A stretch of 57,347 bases of DNA. Source: Polytrichum commune. Lineage: Eukaryota; Streptophyta; Polytrichopsida; Polytrichales; Polytrichaceae. Each line of letters starts with the position of its first letter. The first letter of the stretch is position 1. The notes under the pieces are model-generated. The model was not told the DNA's origin, searched no databases, and saw only the letters and a list, made by a program, of their open reading frames with translations. Made by a program: the position numbers and the translations under genes. This document shows, in pieces, positions 10,198-20,001 of this stretch. Where the stretch lies: the NCBI GenBank assembly GCA_950295325.1, contig OX485808.1, positions 38,589,180 through 38,646,526 on the forward strand. The letters are read 5' to 3'.

Positions 10198-12490
10198 ATG
10201 AACAAAATATCTCTACTTTTGAATTATTTTGAATTATTTTCAAATACATGAATTTATATACTTTAGTGCCTTCACAATTACCCTCAGGGAGTGCACTATT
10301 CATTAAAACCAAGCATCACGTGTGTGCATGCCCCTTATTAAAATACCCCTGTATACATTTTATTTTTGCTAAAATCAAGCAATATACTTACAAATCTCAT
10401 TGCTTCAAAATACATTTCCATACGTACACAAGGGTCCAAAAACAAATACAGAAATTGTATATAACATGTGTACAAATGTTTGGAAATGCAAAAATATGGC
10501 CCTATTATATGTATAATATCAAATCATGGATTTTTAGTTATAAAGTCGTTACTTAGTGGATGAAAAAACACATGATTCTTGGTCCAGGTCTGATTTGAAC
10601 GAGTAAACGCGTAAATGCGTACTTTACATATATTTTTCTATAGCCTCATGTATATCTACTTCTTGCTTAATAGCAATATGTCTCTTGTACGTACATTTTG
10701 TACATGCTTGTTTTAAATAATACCCCTTTTGTGCACCCACGTGTATAAATACAGTACTTGAACAGTGCACTCCCTGGGCAATTACCAAAGAACAAACATT
10801 TGGTGTATTGTTCATCGAACGTATCCATCCTCTCATTGAGCACCATCGTATATGCAATGCATCTAAATATACACATATGTATAATGTAAGGCTACTTCCC
10901 ACTTTACATTTCTCTCGGATATAATTGAGGGCAAGACTCTTGTTGGATGTCAATTACGTATGGAAACTACATTCACCATTGCTTTCACCCAAAATGGTTT
11001 GTGGAGCTTTTCAATATGAAGCATGTTCCTTTTCATATCGGCGATGGTACAGTTTGCAAGCTTCACTACTTCATTTCATTTGGGCATGTATAGGGTAGAT
11101 GTTTTCTTTTCAATGTCATGTTTAATAAAAACACAAATTGAAATTCATCGGAAATGAATTCACCAACATTATCCGACCGATATGCCTTAATGTTGTATTT
11201 TGATTGTGTCTATACAAGTCCCTTGAATTCCTTGAACTTCTCCAAACACTCTCCTTTGGACTTCAATATGTACACCCACACCTTTTTCGAAAAACTATCA
11301 CTGAAATACCTTGCACCGCCTATGGATGTGGTCCCCATTAGGCCACACATATACGAAGGCATTGTCTGTAAAGGTTCAATTGCTTGCATCCCTCCATCAT
11401 TTGGAAACGCTACCCTATGTTGTTATCCTCAATGTACGCTTCACAAACCAACAAAAATATAGGACAAACAATTTTACCAAGGTTTATGCCATCCACCATG
11501 CTTTGAAATGTATGAACATTCTTCACATTCAAATTCCTAAGTTGATGATGCCAAAGCTCAAGTACATCATCTTATTTCGTTGATTGTATCAAATTGGTTT
11601 TATTTGCTCCGTGCACCTTGATAAAGTTCATTTTGTACACATTGCCTTCACGTAGTTTCATTGTAGTTACTTCTCCATCTGGACCTCTTATAATACATTT
11701 ATTTAGGTTGAATAGCACTTTCAACCCACTTAATAAAAACTTGTTCACCGAGAGCAATTTTTTTTCGCAACTTGGACATAATGGGTATTTTTTATGCGAA
11801 TAATTTTGGTTTCGTCATTTACCAATATCTCAACAACAATGATCCCAATCCAATTGCTTTTACAATGCTATCATTACCCATTATGTGTCAAATATCTTTG
11901 AATGCATTCCATGTTTCGTTGCAAATGCATAGTTGTCATGCTATTAAATGTTGTTTGCATTTTTTCTTGATGCAACACCATTGCAACATCGTCACCTTGG
12001 AGTTTTTTTTGGTTGGGTTGCTTTTGGACATTTCATGCATCAAAGTAATGTCACATACTCCACGATCAAGTGTTCATATGAGAGTGAAAAACTCTCGAGC
12101 AAAGTCATGACAATGTTTTCATTTCTCACTAGTATCTCCAAGCACACAAGTTAATCCACAAGTACTTTTACATTATTGATGGTTCTAATAGATCATTATG
12201 TTCCTACAATTTGTACGTGAATAACTTGTTATAAATGTGGAGAATGTTTGACAAGCTCCTCATCTCATGAATGTTGCAAATGATCTTTCACACCTCTAGT
12301 GGTTTTTTGCCACTTTGGATGTGCAGAAGTTGTTTGTTTGCCAAGTTGAACGTAATGATGGATATTGTTTTCTTAACACACCTTTGGTACTATTTCTTCA
12401 CTTTGGGATAAACATTTGGAAGGTGGAGCTTCTTCGAATTCATCCACAAAGCCCCAAAGGTCCATGAAAGCCAACCACATAACCAACTTA
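10198..12490 (-). pseudogene. Copia gag-integrase coding remnant
   Basis: In minus-strand translation, broken by stops and frameshifts, the order is: a gag (UBN2-type) segment near 12,050-12,300 with SLSYEHLIVEYVT; a GAG-pre-integrase segment near 11,500-11,790 with LLSGLKVLFNLN and ELWHHQLRNLNVK, retaining the zinc-binding His and Cys spacing; and integrase near 11,155-11,330 with KKVWVYILKSK and AYRSDNVGEF. After the MITE-interrupted point, FFGN|CEGTKVYKF marks the integrase C-terminal part. An acidic linker follows near 10,080-10,150. Several in-frame stops show it is non-functional. Confidence 0.85.
10283..10778. mobile_element. hAT-type MITE with perfect 8-bp TSD, nested in copia
   Basis: A 496-bp element with 15-bp terminal inverted repeats: left CTCAGGGAGTGCACT, right AGTGCACTCCCTGGG (14 of 15 matching as inverses). 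It is flanked on both sides by the identical octamer CAATTACC (10,275-10,282 and 10,779-10,786). Similarity between the arms extends inward (CACGTG, CCCCTT and TTAAAATA blocks). An 8-bp TSD with CAGGG-type ends is characteristic of the hAT superfamily. There is no transposase, so it is non-autonomous. Removing the element plus one octamer restores the copia reading FGNCEGTK across the site. Confidence 0.88.
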
Positions 12491-12766
12491 AACTTTCAAG
12501 TTTTCAAGTTTTTTTTTAGTGAATTTGCTAATGGGTTTAAGGATCATGACTCTTAAGTGATGCCATTAATACATCAAATAATTGGGAATATATTCTCTAA
12601 TAATTCAAGTCAACATTTTTGAAATGATTATTTGCATTCAACGACTTTACAAATTTCAATCAACGCCTCTTATACTAAATGAACCCTTCTTGACCTCAAA
12701 TGTGCCTTTGTACCCTCAAACCACTCAAATCAAGCCACTCAAATGTGCCTTTGCACCCTCTTTATT

Positions 12767-12773
<7 letters not shown>

Positions 12774-12809
<36 letters not shown>
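12774..12809. repeat. (TG)n microsatellite
   Basis: An uninterrupted run of about 17 TG units follows a CTA and precedes AATTATAC. It accounts for the Cys-Val repeats in the overlapping open frames, which are therefore not genes. Confidence 0.95.
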
Positions 12810-12812
<3 letters not shown>

Positions 12813-13130
12813 TATACTTAACCAACTCATATCAATCTTCAATTGTATCAAATACACATTTAAGCATTATAAACATTCAATGCAATACTTACAACCTCCA
12901 AACATGTATTTGTACACCCACAATGCTCCAATTCTCCAAATCTCGAACATCAATCAATGCTCCAAACGTGCACCAATGTCCCTCCACCACAAAGCACCCC
13001 AGAGGCTCCCCCAAGCACTATAATCATTTAAGATCCACTCCTTAATCAACTAGCAATCATACCTCTAACTCGACAACTTGCATGAGTGGGCCCATATCCT
13101 ATTGAAGCACAACAAAATTGGATACCAGAT

Positions 13131-13368
13131 TGCACAAGCACGTATTCATACACAATGGCATATGAACAATGCTTGGAGGGAGACGATCACTCCACTTATG
13201 CTTTGCCTTTTATTCCAAGTCAACGCCTTTGGTTCGTACAATCCATACGGGATATCTCAATTCCCATTTCCCACAAACATATGAAATTATTCAAACCTTA
13301 TTCATTCATATACTTCTAACCTTCACAATCCTATGACTATGAGGAATTCTAATGCTCTGACTTCAACA
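13131..13368 (-). repeat. 5' LTR of the copia element
   Basis: On the minus strand it runs TGTTGAAG...CTTGTGCA (238 bp) with a TGGTATC primer-binding-site candidate three bases beyond. A TATA-like region and the GGAATAAAAGGC block resemble promoter and polyadenylation signals of a copia LTR. It is more complete than the 3' LTR, which lacks U5. Confidence 0.75.
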
Positions 13369-13489
13369 TGGAACAGGATCCAAAATAGTTGGGGGTCATC
13401 ATCTTTGGTGAAATCGAAGGGTTGTATAAATGAAATGAAATTAATTTGAAAATCCATGAAGCCAAAAAGCTAACGGGACCGAAAGTACA

Positions 13490-13926
13490 TCAAGATGGTT
13501 TCAAACCAACTAGTTTTCTAGAGTGACGGAGTTTGGTAGCCTTCATCAGATAGACGCTAATGTGAACTTGGCGGTCCAATTGAAAGAAAGACTTTGGGCT
13601 TCCTCCTAGGACTACACTCTGAAACAAACAGTGATGGGAACTTATCTCTGCTGGGCTTATATAGGGGACATTCCAACATGAAATGTGCACCATTTTCAAC
13701 TACATTAGGACCGAAAGTGGCATAGTCTAGTACCTCTAGGGTTAGGGACAGTCCATCCTCGTCCAATTTCAATGGCCAGTCTATGGTTCGAGGTGAGGTC
13801 AGCAACAATGATCTTGAATTGCAGTGGTGTCAATGGCTTCGTCAAGTATGATTCACATTCATATTTGAGAAAATCCTTGAAGTAGAGAGAATCTAGTTCT
13901 TCCGTGTGAGATGGAAAGAGCTCCAC
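13490..13926 (-). pseudogene. Non-LTR retrotransposon (LINE) C-terminal remnant
   Basis: Three overlapping minus-strand frames make one broken C-terminal region: FKIIVADLTSNHRLAIEIGR and RGTRLCHF, then ENGAHFMLECPLYKPSRDKF and PSLF, then KSFFQLDRQV and LRHSRKLVGLKPS ending at 13,490. The Cys/His spacing (RLC, then E-H-F-x-x-x-C-P-x-Y) resembles the zinc-binding tail after reverse transcriptase in LINE ORF2 proteins. At least two frameshifts separate the pieces, and no catalytic reverse-transcriptase part is visible upstream. Assignment is by motif pattern only; a host-gene fragment is less likely. Confidence 0.5.
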
Positions 13927-14299
13927 TCTTTCGCAAGAAGATTCTTTTACTCGTTTAGGCTACGAATAAAAGAACGAGCCCTGTTTTCTTTCCGCATATA
14001 GCTTGAATTAGTTGATTGGATTACCTCATTTGCTCATTTTATATTTTAGGATACCATCACACAAAGTTGAAGCTAGCACAGCTGTCAAATTTTTTTTAAA
14101 GAAACACAAAATGCTTAGTACAATCTTGGACGGTCAATTGTAAATAGTGTAAGTTAGCGTGATCGCACCTAAGTTAAGTGGGGTCTTAATTGGGCACATT
14201 TGGCTCTGCAAGGTGCACCCACACAAATTAGTGCAAGCTGGTAAAGATATGTGGTGTGGTAATCGCTTTTCTTTCATGTTCTTCAACTTCTCCTAATTA
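13927..14299. other. Gene-free spacer
   Basis: Non-coding sequence between the LINE remnant and the family G repeat. No features are recognised. Confidence 0.4.
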
Positions 14300-14582
14300 A
14301 ATCTACACAATAAAACTTGTGTTGCATTAGCAAATATACAATGAAGCATGAATATAAGTTGGATAGAAAATTGGACCTCCCTTGATTTAGTTATGGACAT
14401 CAGAACTGCATGTATGTTGATTCATTAACTAAATACACAAGTCCTCCTATCTATGTTCATTATTGAGTGTGGAGTAGTTGATAAAACTTGTAAATATAGT
14501 CCAAATACTTTTAGACATGTGTCTTTATGGTGTTTGTTCTTTGATCCTCACCTAAGCAAACACCAATCAAATATAGGTGTCC
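14300..14582 (+). repeat. Dispersed repeat family G, copy 1 (interrupted by a SINE)
   Basis: It shares, in order, TATGTTCATTATTGA-like, GTTTGTTCTTTGATC-like and ACCAATCAAATATAGGTGT blocks with the copies at 14,880-15,160, 21,456-21,760 and 42,588-43,075. The copy stops at AATATAGGTGTC, where the SINE at 14,583 begins. It is non-coding, and the element class is unknown. Confidence 0.5.
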
Positions 14583-14855
14583 GAGATGACCCTAAACTAC
14601 CGGGTGATAGTGGAGAGGTACCCATTTTCTGAATGGAGTGGTTGGCGGTTCGAATCCCACTGTGAAGTCTTCTCTTCACTTGACCAAAAAACAAAAAAAA
14701 ACAAAAAAAAAACTCGGTAGGCAGAAAGCTAAGAGCCCACCCACTGCAAGGTAGGCAGTAAACCCCACCTTACACCAAGAGGATTCTTGAGCAGAGTAGG
14801 GCCAACAGGCTCAAATTCATGTCAAATTACCCGACGTTGATTATTTATTTAGATA
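14583..14855 (+). mobile_element. tRNA-derived SINE, copy 1
   Basis: It aligns over its whole length with 32,389-32,651. An RNA polymerase III B box GGTTCGAATCC lies at 14,647-14,657, and an A-box-like GGTGATAGTGG at 14,603-14,613, a normal tRNA-like spacing. An A-rich run follows (near 14,686-14,710), then a conserved body (AAGAGCCCACCCACTGCAAG, GAGCAGAGTAGGGCCAAC) and a TTATTTATTTA tail. Direct flanking repeats are too degraded to be sure. It is non-autonomous and would need a LINE for mobility. Confidence 0.8.
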
Positions 14856-14879
14856 TATGGCTAAGAAAGTAACTTGATT

Positions 14880-15160
14880 TCACCCGCGTACCTTAGCAAA
14901 TCCAATTTGTGCCTATACTTGTTTGCCTCATAATGCTTGAAGCTCACAAGAATAGTCTATCTATTATCAAAGCAAAGATTTTTGTTCTCATTAAACTTAT
15001 GATCATATAGGTCCTCCTGATTATGTTGACTATTGAATCTAAAATGATAAACAAATTATGTACAAGTAATGGACAATCTATTTAAAAACATATATGTTTG
15101 ATGTTTGCTCTTATATACACACTTAACCACACAACACTCAAATACGGCGTATGTTTAAGA
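14880..15160 (+). repeat. Dispersed repeat family G, copy 2
   Basis: It contains the family landmarks TTAGCAAATCCAA, GCTCACAAGAATAG-like and GGTCATATAGGTCC-like, then a CACTCAAATACGGCG-like block where other copies read CACTCAAATATAGGTG. It lies just beyond the SINE, so the two flanking copies may be a local duplication. It is non-coding. Confidence 0.5.
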
Positions 15161-17517
15161 TGAATATCCGGATTAGGCCCACTCACCTTAGCAATGGACT
15201 TTCTCGTGCTTTCAAGAAAAGATTGGTCTAAATGACATGGTCCAAAATGGCCAAAATGATATCGTCTCATTGAGACCGGGTTGCAAGGAACACATTTGTA
15301 TCAAATGCCACAACTTTGTCCCTTGCATGCTCGTCTAAATGATAGTGTTGTGACTTGAAGTACAAATGTATGGACATCCCGACCAAGTATTCATAGTGCC
15401 CGTGTAGGTAGCGGGTGAGAATGTTGGGAATGCCTTATGTCTTGAAAATTGATTTTTTTTTACTCGATATGAGGATGAACTTGTCAAGGCATAAGGGATT
15501 TATATCATATCGATTGTATACGTAAATCCCGACTTGAAGATCTAATTTGGAGTTGATTTTAAAATGTTTAGCTTTGATGAATTAGATGTTGCTACCGGCG
15601 TGAACTATGGTGTTACTCAAGGTCCCTCGGATCTTTTGTGATGTCTAGACTTTAAAATACATATAGAACAAATTGAACATGATTATACTAATCCAGCCGT
15701 GATTCATCTCCCTCAAGGGCAAGCTCGTAGCTTCCCATGTGGTTATCTAGAATATCTAGTCCACTCGTATATTCCTACTATGGGTGGGTGGAGCACATGT
15801 GATAGGTTACATGGAAAATCAAGTGCAAAGAAACTCACCAATTTAAACGTTATTCTCACCTTGGGCTGCTTAATCTTGGAGTTCCCATGGAATTTAGGTT
15901 AAGACCTTGGGTTATGACCACCTTAGGTTGTGACTTAGAATATAGAATGACGGAGGATAAATTTTAAATCATATCCATACGATTGCAATAAGTGACAATG
16001 TCATTGATCGTCATCAAATCATTTCAAACGCGTATTATTTCATAGGTCAAATCTAATATGTAATAATTTCAATAAGGATTGGAATAATGGATCTTCAACG
16101 TCATTGACTCAAAATGGAAGCCACATAACATGGTTGAAGTTGGAGAATATTGTCAATGGAACAACCTTATAACTTTTTCCATATCTTAATCTTGTAGTAA
16201 AGAAGCATCTAGGACTTTTGAGGGAAACTTGCACTTGTGAAGCTACTAAGTGTTGAAGTGAGATCAAAAGGATCGTGATTAATAAAAATAATCATACATG
16301 TTATGAGAGGGGGTCAAACATATGGAAGAGTAAGTTTGTTTTGTTGTCGAGCATGCAATTTGGGAAGTCAATGGAATCATCATCCCACTTATTCAAATTT
16401 GAGATGTTGCAGGAGTGGTTTCTTTAGTTTACACCTCAACATTTAAAACTAAAAACGTATCCTAAGAATAACGTGAAACCTTTGATAAAGCTTTCGATGT
16501 GTGCGTTAAAATAGGTAGTGTAAATTACAACCATTTCAGACTCTCATCAACATGTTTATGTAAATCACTCAATACTTCTCAAGCTTAAACTTAATTTCTA
16601 GACACGAACTAAAGAGGTGGTCACACCCTCCTTCTCAACCTTTAAACGTCCGAGTTTGGGTTGAGTTTGGTCATAGTGAGGGATTTTCAGTTAACTAATG
16701 GTACTTGTAGCATAAAACATCGATTGGAAACTCTTTAAGAAATCGATATGTTCACCATATACCATAATACCGGCTGGAACATACACACATGTATAATGGA
16801 TTACTACGACATCTGCACTCATATAAATGCCACACTCAATACATTCCACGTGCATCTAATGACCATTATCACATACAACTCTATTTTCACTTCCTCTTTC
16901 TACTAGGGTACGTCGACAATGGATGATTCATGACCACCGACCACATAAACACATCAAATCAACCTTTGTTGAAAGTCAGTGTAAGGTGTCATGTATCCCG
17001 TATAAACACATCCTACATCCACGTAAGGGTTTCGAGCTTCAATGCCCGTTGTGGGTCACCGATTCCTCGTGCCCCGAAACTAGAAGCGCGCTTACATATG
17101 AATGGGAGATCAATGTTTTTTTAGGTTTGTCGTATAGCGAGTTTTACCGACTTGGTCGGCATAGAAAGTTGTTCTCGGACCACCTTTCACGGCCGCCACA
17201 AATTGTCCCAACCCCAGGCGTCCCCACCCACCCAACACACACACACACATTCGAAGTTGTCCTCTCGAGCTAAGCTAAGCTAAGCTAAGCTACTCACTCC
17301 CACCCAATTTTGTTGGGCCCTCGAAATATATATAGAGGGACCGCAAATAGATCGCCTAAAGGAAGGCGCTCGCCCAACACAATCATTATTCCCCTCAACT
17401 TTAGGTCATGCTTGATTTGTATCATTGATCCGCCTCAATGATTGGCCCATTTGGCGCGTCGGGATTCGTATGTGTTAAAATGGGGTACGGGCTTGTACAA
17501 CATACTACTAAGTTTTA
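15161..17517. other. Gene-free stretch, short tandem motifs
   Basis: No gene or repeat boundary could be supported across this stretch of more than 2 kb. It includes an (AC)n run near 17,235-17,250 and five tandem AGCTA units at about 17,278-17,292. The open frame at 16,923-17,273 has no recognisable domain and overlaps low-complexity sequence. Confidence 0.4.
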
Positions 17518-17878
17518 GGGCCGGTTCACACTATGCCCAAGTCGAAGGAGAAGCGTCACTTTTCTAGACCAAACTATGTCGAGAGGAGAAGCCTTTGGGT
17601 TGAAAAAGTACATTAAAATAATCCACGGCTAAAAATGTTCGGCCTCTCGACGGAAGTTTGGGTCGAGCATTTTGCTCGACTCAAACTTGGCTCGAGAGGC
17701 CGAACTCTTGGCGCCATAACTTTCTAAAAGTGCTGCCACCTGGGCTCTTTTGGAGGCGACGTCCTTTGGACTTCGGCCTCTAGTGTGAAGGCCGAGAGGA
17801 CGGACTTTGGACATTTCTGCATTTTCATTGGTCCAAACGCTTCTCCTCTCGAAGTTTGGCCATAGTGTGAACCGGCCC
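17518..17878. mobile_element. PIF/Harbinger (Tourist-like) MITE with TTA TSD
   Basis: A 361-bp element with terminal repeats GGGCCGGTTCACACTATG and its exact inverse CATAGTGTGAACCGGCCC, flanked on each side by TTA (17,515-17,517 and 17,879-17,881). Three-base TWA TSDs with GGGCC-type ends are typical of PIF/Harbinger MITEs. It is GC-richer than its surroundings, and the terminal repeats still match perfectly, so it is probably relatively young. The centre is a long hairpin (17,637-17,705). There is no transposase. Confidence 0.85.
17637..17705. repeat. 69-nt near-perfect hairpin at the MITE centre
   Basis: The outer stem is GTTCGGCCTCTCG paired with CGAGAGGCCGAAC, and the inner stem AAGTTTGGGTCGAGCA paired with GCTCGACTCAAACTT around a TTTT loop, with a few small bulges. 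If transcribed, it would fold into a stable stem of miRNA-precursor size. No evidence for transcription is available from sequence. Confidence 0.8.
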
Positions 17879-18369
17879 TTAATGAATGGGAGAACTGACC
17901 GCTACGGTAGATATGATATGGAAAAACGGTGATAATAAGCAAGTTGATTCGTGGTGAAGAAATTTACTTTGCAAGTGGAGTAATGTTTTTTGAAAGATGG
18001 AGTAGAGGAAATGATGAGGAATGTAAGTTGTTTCATGCTTTTATTCTGTGTAAATAGTTAGTTACATGTCGTCAACGAGGTAAGTAAGTCAAACTCCCTA
18101 CTTGTGTAGTAGAGACTCTATGATTTGAGCATCGAAATATCTTACTTTGCATATGAATGCACACAGAGAATGGTTAACTCAATGGCACGTGAAAATGATC
18201 TTGGCTTGTGTGAGATATCACCTATCTGGCCAATCACTGCATCCCACCTATCACTACATCCTTTTCGGGCAACCAATAATTAGTCATTTTGGGTTCATAG
18301 AAGAATCATTTTACCCCTGGTCTAGTGCATTAGTAGAAGTCATTCACCGTTCTCGATTTTGTCTACCTT

Positions 18370-18590
18370 ACGTTACAAAGATGAACCAATTGAGTTTGAA
18401 AAATAACTGGTTGAAAGTTCATGACCTCAAAAAGCTTACCAATTGGTCTAGAGGAGTTTAGAGAATATACCTCAAATTCATAAAGGAAACCTAAAAGTGC
18501 AGGCAACATGTAACCATTTTGACTTGGAAGGAATAGACTTTTAACCGATCATGCCAAAAATCTCCTTGGACACCTCAACATACACCTAGT
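18370..18590 (+). repeat. Dispersed repeat family D, copy 1
   Basis: It matches 34,845-35,050: shared blocks TTGAGTTTGARAAATAACT, CAAGACCTCA/CATGACCTCA, ACATGTAAC and AAAATCTYCYTGGACA. It is non-coding, and the boundaries are not defined by inverted ends. Confidence 0.5.
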
Positions 18591-18596
18591 TATAGA

Positions 18597-20001
18597 GGGC
18601 TATGGATTTGTGGCTTCTACGTAAACTCACTCATTGTGAACGTGAAAATGTAGTGAATTATATCATAACATGCAAATAATCATTTTAAGAATATTTGACT
18701 ATGAAAATAACATCAAAGACCTAACTTAGCCTAATTATGTGAAATTGGCCCTCGATTTGTAGGGAGCTCTCTCTCTCTCTCTCTCTCTCAACCCCGACAT
18801 CCATGATGAATGAGTTTACATAGATGCCACGAATCCCAACCAACATTATGTCAACTTCTGGATGTGAAATTGTTGGGGATGCCACCACGGCCATATGCCA
18901 AGTTGTTCACACCAACATCTCATCTTGCTCAACATTTTTGCTGTGATGTACAGCTGCTCGCCTAGCTACCCTACCTCCCCAATAGCTAAAAATAGTTGAG
19001 AGGCAACAAAGTTGGGCCATGTGGATAGACCACATGTTTTTGGTGATGGGCCCCACATATCCGACATGCATCCAAATGTGGACGTCAAAGTGCAAGTTAT
19101 GACCATCTTCGGCACCGTCATATAGGTTGGACGGTGATGGCCCACCATGAAAGTCATTGCGGGAGACTAATTCACCTACATATACTAAAAGTGCATAATA
19201 AGGAGAATGCAACAAAGTTTGTAAATTTTAAGGAAAATGCAACTAAGTTTGATTTTTTGCAGGAAAATTGAAATTGCTACAAATTTTGAAGAGGTGAAGT
19301 TAGGGTAACACATGTTAGTTGATATATAGGCTATTTCATAACCACTCATCTAAATGCGAATGCCTGGCTAAGATAGTTGTCAAAACTCTTATGAGGATAA
19401 TTAATCACAAGCCGTCATTGCATAAACCTTAACTTTGTTTGCCTAAAAAATATAGATCTCATCCATGTCGGCATTACATGACGTTGGTGAGTGATTAAAT
19501 GGACCTAATCGACTATGGATGCCTCGACCTTAGCGGGTCGGTTCTCCCCATTCATTGCTTGAGGTTCATGGCATCTATGTAAACTCATCCATCGTGGGGC
19601 TCTAGTAATACCAAGTCCCCTACAAGGTTAAGGACCGAGTCCACTACATTGTTTAGGGTGTTCACGTTTAGGGTATACACGTTTGAAATTACGCAATGCA
19701 ATAACTTCTTATTCTTGGCTTCAATGTTTATTCACGAAAGTTGAATAGGTTATTCGTACATTATAAAACATAAATAACTCTGTTTGGTAAGCTTTTACAT
19801 TCTCAATAAATACTTATAACACTGGGTAACTCTGGATACCAAGTGACACTAAACACCATAAATGATGTAGACTAATTCAGAATCTTTGATGCCATTTTCA
19901 TAATCATATTATCTTAAAATACGTGTTTTCAAACTTAAAAATATTTTGGTGCATTTTCACCTTGCTAACGATTTTACGTAAACACCACAAATCCATAGCC
20001 C
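18597..20001. repeat. 1.4-kb inverted-repeat element with a nested 0.8-kb inverted pair
   Basis: The outer ends are GGGCTATGGATTTGTGG at 18,597 and its exact inverse CCACAAATCCATAGCCC ending at 20,001, with a further shared TACGTAA inside each. A second inverted pair lies within: CCCCGACATCCATGATG plus TTTACATAGATGCCA from 18,792 matches, inverted, TGGCATCTATGTAAA through CGTGGGG ending at 19,599. A (CT)n run sits at 18,770-18,790. A family F MITE (19,686-19,830) and a family B terminus lie in the right part. No transposase is seen; it is probably a nested set of DNA elements. Confidence 0.5.
19686..19830. repeat. Small MITE family F, copy 2
   Basis: The left end AAATTACGCAATGCAATAAC and right end TTATAACACTGGGTAACTC are imperfect inverses. 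It is the same size class as 8347-8492. Immediately downstream, GTGACACTAAACACC is a family B-type terminus. Confidence 0.5.

Larger units (their letters stand above)
9500..13368 (-). mobile_element. Decayed Ty1/copia LTR retrotransposon, minus strand, internally deleted
   Basis: Read on the minus strand, the element begins with a 238-bp LTR at 13,131-13,368 (TGTTGAAG...TTGTGCA). Next come a primer-binding-site candidate TGGTATC (13,121-13,127), gag, GAG-pre-integrase and integrase remnants, a polypurine tract AAAGGGGGAG (about 9691-9700), and a second LTR starting TGTTGAAG at 9690. That LTR is truncated at about 9500. Reverse transcriptase and RNase H, expected between integrase and the 3' LTR, are missing, so most of pol is deleted. 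A hAT-type MITE (10,283-10,778) sits inside. The element is dead. Confidence 0.85.

Noticed and set aside
12582-13023. Open frames with Cys-Val repeats
   Set aside because: Translation of the (TG)n microsatellite in the copia leader region.
14640-14660. True tRNA gene at the B-box match
   Set aside because: No cloverleaf or acceptor stem; the sequence is shared with another SINE copy at 32.4 kb.
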